This document shows positions 21,280-33,400 of a stretch of DNA of 64,000 nucleotides, in pieces. Position 1 is the stretch's first letter. Every line of letters starts with the position of its first letter. The translations under genes were made by a program, and so were the position numbers. Location of the stretch: assembly GCA_973895155.1 (NCBI GenBank), contig OZ316892.1:22444001-22508000 (forward strand), given 5' to 3'. The notes beneath the pieces are model-generated. The model ran no database searches. It had not been told where the DNA came from and saw only the letters and a list, made by a program, of their open reading frames with translations. Source of the stretch: Marsupella aquatica (Eukaryota > Marchantiophyta).

Positions 21280-22300
21280 GGGAGAGCGTTGTTAAATTAG
21301 TGTTCATCTAAGCAAAAGCTCCTGTTGATAATCTTAGATCCATACCAGATTGTTTAGACTCAATATATAGCTGCAATTGGTCACCGCAGATGTATCATTC
21401 ATCACAGTAAGATTTAATATACGGTTTCGAATAAATGCTTCTTTATTTCATGGGCTAGGGGAAAACGTCAGACATCAGTTAAGGGTAAACTAAATAAAGT
21501 AAGTTAAGGAAAGCAGCCACTGGACAATAGTCGACAATCAAGGATTCCCGAAATCCCATCTGACTTGGGTGCCTTGCCTTCCATGGCTGACTTCAAATCC
21601 ATGCACCAAGCCTTCCACCAATTTAAATAGTGCAAACCCAGTTTTGATGTGTTCAGTAGCTTTATATAAGAAGTTAAAATGGACATTCAACTCCATGCAT
21701 GACTGTGGCGAAGGGTAACAAACTATTTTGTTATGGGGAAATGTGTATTGCCACTGGGTAGGCTCGCATGAGATTCCTGTTTCTCCCATGTGTGAAGGAG
21801 ACATGGCGGGGCTTCCGTAAAGTCCTCCCAGGTGAAAAGTCACTACGCCAATTCAATCCCTGGCCTTCTTCAAATGAAATAATCTGTCATGTTTTTTGGG
21901 TAAATGTCCCACTTAGAGGGAGGAAATTGTTGTGACAAACCTAGCATGGTATTGTCAAAACACACAACCTGGGCAAGAACAAAAGACATAGTACATGCAT
22001 GCATAGCCTATAATCTTGTCCTGGCCAGAATTAGAGTAAGTGAGGACAAACTGGTGAAACCATAAAAAAAACCACAGAACACAACAAGCAATATCTATAT
22101 TAGCACAGCAGTTTCAAGTCAAATTAGAGAAGGACAAACAGTGTGATGATTGATATATGTACAGGATAAACTTGGGACGGACATTCATTCATTTCACATA
22201 TACATTCCAAAAATGAATGCAGCAGCAATAAAAATATTTCTATTTCAGGGTCCAATCAATACCTAGCAGTCTGAGATCGAAGTTAACAATGTCCAGACAT
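21280..22300. other. Intergenic, no convincing gene
   Basis: Only short frames (e.g. 21538-21843 minus) with no recognised domain. Confidence 0.4.
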
Positions 22301-22535
22301 TGCCCAAGAGAATCTTATGCTACTAACTAGAGATGGAGATCTGATCGAAGAACTTACATCAGGGAAATTAAGGAGGTTAGACCTAGCTCCTTTTTGGGAA
22401 CGATCATGTCATCTTCATACGATCACAGTTACATCCTCTAACCAGAGGGAAAAATCACATCTTAAACAGAAAAGGGACACTACTAGTTGAATTGGTCAAC
22501 AAATTTTATTTCTGGAATCGGCTCTGTGTTTCCGT

Positions 22536-23684
22536 TCAAAGCTCAATCGGACACAACAATTGTAGAGGATTAAAGTAATTTGACAATAAAGTATCATATG
22601 TCTTAGGGCACCCTCTAATTGACCACACAACTGGTCTGTTGTTGCTACTGAATCCTCTACTTTGAAGGACGTACCATCCTTTGGTTCGGACAGTGCCTTG
22701 CCTCTTCCATCGCACCATTGCAAATAGTTCATTATTAACTGGTACAATTGAATATGGGTCAAGCTTGACCGATTCTGTGGGTCCCAGTCCATCATATGAT
22801 ATCGAAGACCAATGATCCCATGATTTGTTGTCATTGTTGTAAACATGAAATCCATCGGAGTCGGCTGAATAGAACTTTCCTTGCATCATGAAAACGCTTT
22901 CAATATTTGAAAATCTGTCAGTCAGATCCATCCTTGGTTCCACCACTCTCCACTCATCCTTGAGTGGATGATAAACCTGCCATGATGATGCCAGTCCATT
23001 TCGACAGGCCACAAAGAGTTCCTCGCCCTTGTGTGTAACTCGAAGGGGGAGTTGCTCATATATCATGGGCTTTATTGGAGACCAGGCATCCAGCTTGGGA
23101 TCATACAACTCTGACGCACAAATATAGGAGGTTGGATCCTCAGGAGAAGTACCACCGAATACATACAACTTGCCATCCATGATACCACACTGGAAGGAGA
23201 TTCGTGGTTCTAGCATAGCTGCACATTCCTTCCAGTGCATATCCTCAGCTGCCAAATTCAACACATACATCGTTTGGTAGCTCCGGTTATTTGTGCTGAT
23301 CCCTCCCACGGCATATAATCTACCGTCCAATGCCATGAACTTGGAGGGCCGAAATACAAATACAGCCCCGAATACAGCATCTGGAACTTGAGGAAGTTGG
23401 TACAGACTTTCTTCACTGGGAGAATAAAGATAAATCCCATCGTGTCTTTGAGAAAAACTAGTGTCAATTCGAAGGAGTATGGAAGTTTCTAGCGAATGGC
23501 AGCAAACTCTGGCGTTGTACACAAGTTGACTTTTGATCACTTGCTGCCAATTCCGACTAAGTGAAGACAGGAGAGCAGCATCTCTCCTTGGTAGTTTGGT
23601 CGCAATCTCCATCAACGCTACGTCATTGGGTATCCCTGGAAGAAGTTCTTCCAATAAAGATGACATCATGTCGTGCGAGTCCAT
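22536..23684 (-). CDS. F-box/kelch-repeat protein, single exon
   Basis: This 382-residue intronless frame starts at an ATG and ends in TAG. An F-box-like N-terminus (LLPGIPNDVALMEIATKLPR ... LSSLSRNWQQVI, residues about 12-52) is followed by kelch repeats: FMALDGRLYAVGGIS, YVLNLAAEDMHWKECAAM, GIMDGKLYVFGGTSP, ELYDPKLDAWSPI, WQVYHPLKDEWRVVEPRM, MQGKFYSADSDGFHVYNNDN and MVRWKRQGTV. Such proteins act as substrate adaptors of SCF (SKP1-cullin1-F-box) ubiquitin ligases; the target is unknown. The length (about 380) suits plant F-box/kelch adaptors. A close paralogue lies at 43050-44201, and flanking DNA on both sides is also similar, so the pair arose by segmental duplication. The frame is intact and likely functional. 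Confidence 0.9.
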   Translation of the reverse strand: MDSHDMMSSLLEELLPGIPNDVALMEIATKLPRRDAALLSSLSRNWQQVIKSQLVYNARVCCHSLETSILLRIDTSFSQRHDGIYLYSPSEESLYQLPQVPDAVFGAVFVFRPSKFMALDGRLYAVGGISTNNRSYQTMYVLNLAAEDMHWKECAAMLEPRISFQCGIMDGKLYVFGGTSPEDPTSYICASELYDPKLDAWSPIKPMIYEQLPLRVTHKGEELFVACRNGLASSWQVYHPLKDEWRVVEPRMDLTDRFSNIESVFMMQGKFYSADSDGFHVYNNDNKSWDHWSSISYDGLGPTESVKLDPYSIVPVNNELFAMVRWKRQGTVRTKGWYVLQSRGFSSNNRPVVWSIRGCPKTYDTLLSNYFNPLQLLCPIEL

Positions 23685-25242
23685 GAGATTTATTCGACTT
23701 CGAATTAAGTACCTAGAAGTCCACGCACAAAAACAGTCTCCATATTAATAGTAAGCTACCTCTATATCTCCTTGCAGCCTTTTTCTGGGATGAAATTTCT
23801 TCAACAACGGTAAGTCAAGTTCTAACGGAGCCACCTACTCTAGAATTTCAGACCGTATATTTTATATTAAAGACATCAAACTACATCTCACTTCACCGGC
23901 AGAAGTAATACTGATTCCATTAATTGGTTTTCCACAAATCTCGAAGTAAAGAGTAAATTAACGTCGGTTTCAAAGAGGGTTTTAAGAAGTACCTACAGAG
24001 AGTTCGATGAAGATCAAAGAAACCAACGATCGAGAACCTTGTAGCTCGGTGTAGGACCAGAAACTGCGCGCTCAGGAATTAAGATTACTAAGAGGTCTAT
24101 AACGGGACTGTAGAAGAGTTGTCCACCAAACGCAAAAGTGGAACTGGAATGCGATAAAGTTTCTAAGGAGTACAAGTGCAAAGAGCTTTCACGTCAGAGG
24201 CCAGTCATTGGCGAGCTAGATGACTTGATGAAAACTACACAACAAAGGTGAACATAGAGAGAAAGTGAGAAGAATGAAGTAGAATGGAGGCATAGTACTC
24301 CTTATATGGTACCCTGGCGGACCAGACTTTTACAGACCAGACGTCCAGTCCCCCCAAAAGAGTTTGACAGACTGATAACTTGATTGGTGAAATAGTACTG
24401 ACTAAAGACACACTCTTCTTCTCCAGAGAGAGAGAGAGAGTACGTTCAACAAATTGGTACCAGGAGGTGTCACTGAAGGAACACTTACCTATAGTCTCAA
24501 TTGCAATTCCAACATATTTACTACCTACATTCGTTTGTGTAAAAAATGTAGTTTTCCACAAAAGACAAATGTTTTAATTAATTAAAATTTTGAGTGGATC
24601 ACCGAAATTAGAAAGGTTGAGTATTGTTAATTATAGTATTAAAGTTATCAATTATTTCTCAAAATGCTGGGAGGTTGCCTTGTGTTGGCTATAATTAAGG
24701 CAACATGTTTCACTGAGCCATTTGAGTCCCCCCTCCTGTAGCAGGGGTCTACAGCTGAACTCGAAAGCCTAAGAAGTTGCTTGGCTCCAATGGGAAAACA
24801 TCTGGGCATTCTAATTTCATAATTTCTGGATTAAGGAATATGCATGAATAATACGAGGGTTATGCTCTGAGCAGTTGGATTTGTAGGTATTGTCATTTTC
24901 CAAGATACACTAACAAAAACAAGGAAATTAATTTATCCTAGTTCAAAAGGGGGACAAAACCATTCCATTGACCAAGCTAGATCTATAGAAGCTCAAATTT
25001 GGAAACGTCATAAAGGTTCAAAAGGATGACCAGTTGGCTAAATGAGTCAATCAATAAGCAAGCTGGACAATGGGCTAATTAGCCGAACTGAAGTTGGTTA
25101 TGGCACATAATCCTCCTCAATTGGGCTCTGGCATTTACTAGTAAGGAGTTGTTCTTTTTAATGGCTTATACACTTTGACTACAAGGACTTTCATTAATGC
25201 AATGAACCATGTTGTTGTTGGTGTGGCACTACCCATGCACCC

Positions 25243-25985
25243 TGTTACGCAACTTTTGTATAATAAGCAAGAGTCTACATTTTTATATAAACTAAAAGGT
25301 TGGCTATAAAAACAGTCATCTAACTTTCAAAAAATTTGGGTTTTTCACACTCATGTTGTAATTTCATTAAAAGATTTTTAGAATTTTAAAAATATCCTAA
25401 AATGTTAGCTAGTTTGGTTGTAGACCGCTGTATTACCACAAACCCTCTAATTTGGGTTTTGATCAAGTTTTTGTTACAGTAAAACTGGTTTGTTTGATTT
25501 TTAGTTACATTTTTGGCCTTGAGTTGAGAGTTACAATAGTTTAGTAGACTATGTAAATTCAACAGGGCTAATAAAGGGCTTATATCCAAACTAACCAACT
25601 TGTTTCTGTAGTCTTGGTTTTTGTAAACAAACCATTTGTGAGAATGGGCAAGATTGCATATTAGAGTGTTTGATATTGCCTCAGCTTGGCTCTTACTTCT
25701 AGAACAACTTATTTGTAATGGCACACTTTGACAAGTGGAATATCTTATCCAATTGAATCATTTGTGTACACACAAGGCAAAATGAGTACACTCCCATGTT
25801 CATGAAACTCTCAATTAGGGACCCCAATTTAATTCCCTTGCTAGCATGTTAACACTAAAGTGGGGAAAAGCAAAGTGTGACTGTAACAATTTAACACACT
25901 CCCACATTAAATGATAGCAAATATCCCCACTTCAATTGTAGGAATTTAACAACTAGGAGAAAATCTGTAGAAAAAAGACAACAAG
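25243..25985. repeat. Dispersed repeat, copy 1 (direct)
   Basis: The stretch from TTGTATAATAAGCAAGAGTC through ACTAAAAGGTTGGCTAT, GTTAGCTAGTTTGGTTGTAG and AAAATGAGTACACTCCCATG matches, in order, the stretch at 26207-26790 with many differences. A third partial copy in reverse orientation lies at about 53,680-53,780. It behaves like an old transposon or LTR fragment. The surrounding 24.6-27.5 kb has no gene that I can see. Confidence 0.7.
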
Positions 25986-26206
25986 GACAGTTATTTTTTG
26001 ACTAAGGTTCAAATGTGCATTTCTTTGGTGGGCACATCACGTGTGACAAAAGATAGGGTCATTTTATTGGTTCTTAGGGAAAAATTAAAACTTTTGTGGG
26101 AAAAACTGTGGTCTTTTAGATCACACAATTTTGACTTGTAAGAAGATTACAGTTTTTCTAATCAAAATTTTGGAATTCTACAAGAATATTCTAGCTTTAT
26201 ACCTGG

Positions 26207-26790
26207 GTATGCAACCCTTGTATAATAGGCAGGGGTCTACATTTTTAGATGGACTAAAAAGTTGGTTATCCAAAATAATTAAACTTGGGTTTACCACTTT
26301 AAAGATTTTTCAAGTTAAATTAAAGGTTCAGTTTCTCTTATTTTTCCACATGTTGTAATACTTATTAAATATTTTAAGTACATTAATAGAAGTCCTAAAA
26401 AGCTGGCTAGTTTGGCTGTAGAACCTTGTATTAAAAAAAACCATATAATTTGGTTTTGATCAACTTTTTATACATCAAAGCAAGTTCAATTTATTTCTCA
26501 AAGTTACATCTTTGGATTACAGGACTTTAGTATATCGACTAAAATGAAATCTAAGCAGGTTAATTGGATATAAGCACAATGCAAGGCAAAATGGACATGC
26601 CACTCCCATGATGGTAAAACTCCCACTTAGGGACCCTTTTCCCTAGCATGCTAACACTAGAGTGGGGAAAAGCACAAAGTGTGTAAAGTGAAAACAATCC
26701 CACATTACATGATAGGGAATATTCACCACTTCAAATGTACAAATTTAGCAAGTTGGAAAAACTCCAGAGAGAATGGGGATAAGTATTTTT
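26207..26790. repeat. Dispersed repeat, copy 2 (direct)
   Basis: This is the partner of the repeat at 25243-25985: TTGTATAATAGGCAGGGGTC, ACTAAAAAGTTGGTTAT, GCTGGCTAGTTTGGCTGTAG, GGCAAAATGGACATGCCACT, and CTAACACTAGAGTGGGGAAA in the same order. Spacing between copies is about 960 bp, which could be two decayed LTRs or a tandem duplication. No coding sequence lies between them. Confidence 0.7.
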
Positions 26791-27550
26791 TTACTCAGAT
26801 TCAGACTTAATTAGTTTGATTTCTTTTGTGTGCAATTTAATTTTGTGGATAAGTGCATCATTAATTACATACATCATTACCAGGCCATTTAGAATTCATT
26901 GACATTGTTTGAAATTTTTAAATTGTTGCTATTGGTTAAAGATTATGGGCAGTTTTAGTGTTTGTAGGTAAGTTTACAAACCCTCACATGAGCATGAGAG
27001 AGTTGACAACCTCCACTTATAACAAGGAGATAACGCAAATCCTATGAGATTGTCTTTTTTGTAAGTAGGATCTAGGAACAGCAACATTAAACTAGGTAAA
27101 CTCCCCACATAATTAAGGTAGGATAAACTTGATTTCCTACCTGGGGACGTGACAGTTTTGCCTTGAATGTGAAGGCCATCATAAGGAAGCCATTTCTTGG
27201 AAAACTTGCTTGATGCCTTTATCGAAAATTTGCTTGATGCCTTTATCGATCAATAAATGCTTGATGCGATCCGATCCTGGCTGGAGAAATATTTCCACCA
27301 GCTTTGTTCCGCCAAATTAACTCAGCACCATATTCATCTGGATTTGAGACACTGCGCGTTGATGAGTTAATATACATGATTGTTTGAAGAATATCTTAGC
27401 TAGAAATGGGCGTAGTCATCAGTGATTAGTCTATAACATCACACATATTTAATTCTTGTAGTACTCTTATGGGGACTCCTATTTGCACATACATCAATAT
27501 GAATTTCTGAAAGGACAAACTTATCCTAGTTGTCAATAAGATTAGTTAAG

Positions 27551-29565
27551 TGGTTTGTAATAAAATTTCCATCCAGATAGAAGGGTGAAGAAATTAAATG
27601 GATGCAGGTTGTGGTAGATTTGATAAGTACAATAATGACAAGCTTGTGTTTTGTTGCCTTGAAGAGACTGTTTGGCTGAGTAGAAGCATACCACTAGTTT
27701 ATAATTTCATCGTTTTCAAATATCACAGTGAAGACAGTATTGTTGGCTCACTTTTTTTTGCCAAAATTGCTGAATACTTATTCCCTAAGTGAAGACTGCT
27801 AAATGAACTTTTAGAAGTGTTGTTGCTTGGAATATACATAAGACTCTGTTAGGCTAGGTGGCACCATACCCCTTGATTGTAATTACACCATAATTGTCAT
27901 TTTGCTAGAAGAGTAGAGAGCATCCCAGATGGCAGATATAGAAGTCTGCAACTCAAGTACCAGCTCAAGGACTGAATTAAATCCCCTCTTTGATGAACGC
28001 TTGTTTCCTGTGTGACCACAAATCATATAGAAGTTTAAACCACAAATAAGTCATATAAAACATTTAAACAAAACATGAAGTATGGCAGAAGCATCTCTAT
28101 CCCTCATTAGCAAGGAATCCTAATTAAGAATTCCTCTCCTTCATCATGCCAAGTTGCTTTCATAAAACTTGAACCAGTTCAGGAAACTTAGTTCTCTGGA
28201 CATACCCTGCTACATTAAAAGGGGAACTCCACCCAGGCTAGTATTATCAATTAAATGAACACAAGCAAGGCTCACAAACGGCAGCACAGGCTCAGCATCC
28301 TCCGGTCGAGCTAAATGGCAAGAAACAGCAGCACGTACTTCTCTCCACGAATTGAGCCGAAATGATCAGGCGAAATCGAGACAAAACAATGAGGAGAAAT
28401 CAAGCTAATACAACGATGAGCAAACAACAAGCTATGGCAGTCACAAAGTATAGCAAGCTTGGCAGCAAGGCGAGCTGTTTTGTTTCCCAATGTTATGGCA
28501 GTGAGTCGAGCATTAGGCAAGGAGTGGGAGGAGGAGCAGGCGAGCGAGTTCAGCAGCAGGCAAGTAGCGAGGTTGGCAACGAGTGGAGCAGCTGGCTATG
28601 GCAGCCACGAAGTCTTGGGAGCTCATTTTGAAGCGGTGGCAGGTCAAGCAGCAGGCAAGCAAGTGGAGCAGCGAGGTTTGCAGCGAGTCGAGGAGCAGGC
28701 GAGCAGATGGCTATGGCAGCCACTAAATCTTGGGAGCTCGAAGCGGTGGCAGCAAGTCGAGAATCACGCAAGCATGAGGAGAGCAAGTCGAGCAGCATCT
28801 GTTGGCAGCGAGGTTGGTACTCGCAACTGGCTATGGAGCAAGTCTTGGCTCACAGCAGCAAGCAGCAGCCGCAGCTGTTACCAAGTGCTAGGGCTGGGAG
28901 GGGGGGGGGGCTGCAATTAAATGCCGGGAGGGCTGCTCCCTGTGAGCGACGGGCGCGGCACCCTGCACTGTGCCTGACTTGGGCAGAGTGACCCATACGC
29001 ACGGGCAGGCTGGGAGGGCCTTTAATTATACCCCGAGTGGTGGGCTTGAAGCATGAGTATTTACCTGTAAGTACCCCTGGTTTTGAATTGCATCATTTCC
29101 ATCCATCAAGAAGACTGGAGAATATTGAAAATGGCAGCGGCAGGCTTGTTACAGGATGAAGTTTTAAACCTTGTTTCGTGAAAAGTCATATATTCCCTGA
29201 ATAAAATCGGCTACCAAATCATTTAATCAAGTTACTTTCCAATTGAAGTGTGCATAAGAGCCTTTGTTTGGCTATGTTGCAGCATACCACTGGTTTGTAA
29301 TGCACCACGCGCGTCCATCAGGCAAGAAGAATGAAGAATGTTCACAAAGACATTGACTGACTCGCCACTACAAGGAAGCCTACTCTAATTGTCTGGAAAC
29401 TCATTGGCTGAATAATTAAAGATGGCTACCAGTTGTCATCGAAGACTTTTGCGTCATACAAACGCCTTGGGCTAGGTGGCAGCGCACATACAGCTGGCTT
29501 ATAACTAGTCGCACCATTTCCACCAGGCAAGAAGCGTGGAGAATACGGAAGGTTTGGCATTTGGC
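27551..29565. repeat. Five or six divergent copies of a ~90 bp repeat
   Basis: Stretches near 27551, 27655, 27835, 29080, 29262 and 29460 share the pattern TTGGCTAGGT.GCA.CATACCACTGG, TTTATAAT.GCACCATTTCCA and TCCA.CAGGCAAGAAG. They are spread over 2 kb with a GC-richer minisatellite between them. No gene was seen in the interval. Confidence 0.6.
28470..28860. repeat. GC-rich minisatellite, ~115-120 bp period
   Basis: GGCTATGGCAGCCAC[GT]AA.TCTTGGGAGCTC returns at 28594 and 28709, and in shorter form at 28829, with AGCAGGCAAGC-type words between. Frames through it (Gln/Ala/Ser-rich, e.g. 28459-28920 plus) reflect the repeat and are not convincing proteins. A run of G bases follows at about 28,895-28,912. 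Confidence 0.75.
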
Positions 29566-29670
29566 TGACCACTCCTTCACTGAATGAAGCGGGCCACTTG
29601 TAGGGTATTTAAGGGCCATCCTTGCTTGGGTTTTGAAGGCTCCATACAGTAATTGAGAGAAGGTCATTCA

Positions 29671-30352
29671 CTTTTCAGTCAGATAGCATCGTCGTGAAAG
29701 TCAGAAGGCCAGTGCAGTTGTGATTTGCCGCAGGGATTGTAGCTGTCAGGTGTGAGGCATCTACGAAGGGTACATTCTCTTGTTAGTATGATCACACACC
29801 ATTGCATACTTCTGCTTCCGTTGAATCTAGCTAACTCCTGCTTTGAAAGACCAACATGCCATAGTTTTCTTCATCTAGGGTTTTGAAATCCGACATTTTT
29901 CAGGCAGATTGCGTCGTGAAAAGCCAAAAGACTTGGCAGTGTAGCTGTCAGGTGCGGGAGGATTGTGAGTACGTTGTGGGTCAGTGTAGCTGTCAGGTAT
30001 GAGCCATCTACCGGGGATAGTTTCCCTGGCTTAGTGTACGTTGTCACACATCATTGCATACTTCTGTTTCTATTGAATCTCATGATCTGAAGTACAACTG
30101 CGCCGCAGTTCTCCATCGAGGGCTTTCGATAATTCACTTTCCAGTCAGATTGCGTCGATCTTCAAAAGTCATGCCGGTAAAGTGTGGGTTGTGGCACAGT
30201 TTGTAGCTGTGAGGTGTGAGCCATCTACGAAGGGTAGTTCGTATGGCTTAGTATGGTCACGCATCATTGCAGACTTCTGTTTCTATTGAATGTCATGGTC
30301 TTAAGAACAAATGCGCTGCAGTTTCCCATCTAGGGCTTTGAAGAATGCATGT
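29671..30352. repeat. Three divergent tandem copies (~220-240 bp) upstream of anthranilate synthase
   Basis: Copies start near 29671, 29896 and 30134. Each contains CAG.CAGATTGCGTCGT, GTAGCTGTCAGGTGTGAG.CATCTAC, TTAGTATG.TCAC.CATCATTGCA, ACTTCTGTTTCTATTGAAT and CATCTAGGGCTTTGA. They end only about 120 bp before the start codon at 30476, so they occupy the likely promoter or 5' leader. Confidence 0.85.
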
Positions 30353-30475
30353 TTTCTAGTGGCTTTCTTTGCATGTGTATCCAGTCCGTCATCGTGAGTG
30401 AGTTGCTTGTATGCTATTTGACCATTCCAAACTCACACTACTTTTCTTGACTCTTTTTATCAGATTGGGTACACA

Positions 30476-33400
30476 ATGGCCATGACCAGTTCGCTACGTC
30501 TCTCCTTCGATGTGAAATTCCACAGGAAAGGCCGCGTTGAGAGATGGGAGACGGGGTCCTCCGGACAAACTTTTCCTTCAGGAAGATGGAATCGAACCAT
30601 TCAGCAAAGGTTTCTACAAGAAGCAAGGGAAACATTGAAATCAGCTGCCGCCCTCCTACAAGAGAGGACGATTACTTCTCAGCAGAAGGGAGCTATTACA
30701 GAGACGTATGCAACTTTCAGCTGTTACGGGAGGAACAGGGCTCGATGTGTGGCTTGCTGTGCGGGGCCCACTCCCTCTAGCAACCCGGATCCGTCTGAGG
30801 GTAACGTATCTTCTTCATTTGTAGCAAACTGAGCTACTTTGCTTACCTACATATTCCATCCGTCAAGCTTCTTCTTGTTGATTGTTGACTAATTTGAACA
30901 GCGATTATTTTCCTTACAAATTCAATCTTTTACTGTTGTTTCTTTGTTGGATGCTTTGTTTCATTACTACCTCTTTCGCAGTTGACTTACCGGCCGTTGC
31001 AAAACCTAATTAACCTACTTTGAAATTGTGCATCCCCCTGCGGACCTGTTTGAAATATCTTATTATGTAGGACTCAACCCATGGTCTTGAGGGGACTATG
31101 AACTTTAATTCATCCTGGCCTGGAGGGCTGTTAGTTGAAAGGGGTTATAGCCCCGAAAAGGCCTTGGATTGTAGGTCCAACCTCTAGTGTATTTTTGCCC
31201 CGTATTTCTGGCCCCATCTAACCAAGGGGTTCACTTTAGGGTTTGGGTTCACAGGAGTACGGTCTCTTCCATTACTTCACTCACGTACCTGTCCCATCTA
31301 AGCTAGGAATGCAAGAGTTTGTATGGTCTATTCTGTTCTCAGGATATGGCATGGATCGGATGTCATACCTATCTGATATATGGACTATCAATTTTCTTCT
31401 GCAGGTACTTGAAGCGTAGGTTGTGAATGTCATTCCTATCTGAATTATGTCTATAATTAATGATCACATGGAACTGTTTGCATGGTGCTTGTCTGCTGCA
31501 CAGATAAGAAACAATTTTTGGATGCATGCAAGAAGGGAAATCTTGTGCCTCTGTATAGGAAGATCTTCTCCGATCAACTTACACCTGTGTTAGCATATAG
31601 ATGCCTTGTGAAGGAGGACGAGAGAGACTCTCCAAGTTTCCTGTTTGAAACCATAGAGCAGGGAAAGGTCGCAGATTATGAGGTAAGTGATATTAGTTGT
31701 CCACTACAATCCGAGTCCTTTGATCAGAACTCGATCATAGAGGCTAGAGGAATATATATATACGATGGTTGGCCTTTTATCGTACAAATTCTAAATCGTT
31801 TAATTAATTAAGTGACAAGCTAAAAGGTCATATTTATGTAATAGTTTTTGGAAATGTTTTCTTTTTACAGATAGGCCAAGAGGTTTGCTCTCTATCAAGG
31901 CATCTCTCAAACAAACCATTCTGCTAGAGTGAAACTCACTGGGCACCCATATGCTTCCAAATTACCAGACTCCCTGTCAGATATTGAATATGCTTAACTT
32001 GTGACTTTTCTTTCAGGGAAGATTCAGCTCACTCGGAACTCGGCCTGTATTGGAGGTTATTGCCAAACAAAACAATGTCACTGTTCTCAATCATGCTAAA
32101 GTCTCAAGGGAAGAAAAAACGGTTGAGGACCCCATGAGTGAACCTGAAGTTTTGTCTTCTACGTGGAAGCCTGTGAAGGTGGATGGCATTCCCGACACGT
32201 TCTGTGGTACTCCTATACAAACTGAATACCTATTTTTCTCGATTTTCTAATGCTGATCAGGAAGCACATCAAAGTCAGCCTTGAATATTTCGTATCTTTA
32301 ATTACCTCTAGGTTTCAATCTTGGCACTACCAAGTCAAATATGTCTACTTTCTTTCAGTTTTCTTACTAGCACTAACTAGTAGTCACACCACCTTGGACT
32401 CTGATTTTAGATTATGTAGTGAACGAGATCATATATTTACCTTTCAATCATAATTATTCAAAATTTTCAGGTGGTTGGGTTGGTTACTTTTCATACGATA
32501 CCATGAGATACGTGGAGAACAAAAAGCTACCGTTCGAAAGTGCGCCAGAAGATGACAGAGGCTTACCTGATATTCATTTAGGACTATACACGGATGTTGT
32601 AGTTTTTGATCATGTCTGTAAGGTGATTTACTAATTCCGGCTTACTTCTACTTTGTTTCGCAAAAAAAATACATGCAAAATTTTAGCATACCTGGTGGTC
32701 CATTGAAAAATCAAGTATCTTGTGTTACACTGCATTCCCTCGATCTCAATAGTAGTAGTCTCTTAATTGTGGAAAGAGGAGCTGGGGGTGGGTGGGGGGG
32801 AGGAGGCGGGGAGCGACCGGAGGAGGGGGAAGCTAGGGGAGAAGAGGCGGCTTGTAATATTTCAAAGACCTTTTATAGAATTGTTGTCATATATTAACAA
32901 GCCAGTATTGGGTTTTTGTTTGTGCCACAAACCTGAAGGTTATATATGCCGTACACTGGGTACAACTGGACAGCTTCGAAACAGCAAACCAAGCTTACCA
33001 GGATGGTAAAACGAAGTTGGATCAGCTTGTAGACAGCCTACAAGCTCAGAGGTATGAATAAAGAGTTCAGTGGCATGATTTACATCTGGTTCTGTGAATT
33101 GCATGCACTCCATATCTATATCGCCTTTTAGATACATATATCGAGCAGAAGTTCAGGCTATGGAGTAATTAATATGAACTGATCATCCTGCAAAACTAAA
33201 AGATTTGTCCTGAGATCTGCCTTTCAGGCCGAAACTTCTATCAGGGACAGTCGACATGAAAATTGGAAATTTGTGGAAGCCTAATCAAGGGTCAAATATG
33301 ACTGAGGACGAGTACAAGGCTAAAGTCATGACTGCCAAGGAGCACATCATGGCTGGAGATATTTTCCAGATTGTTCTCAGCCAGAGATTTGAGCGACGTA

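Noticed and set aside
28459-28920. A 153-codon Ala/Ser/Gln-rich ORF
   Set aside because: It follows the GC-rich minisatellite, and frames on the other strand are similarly open.
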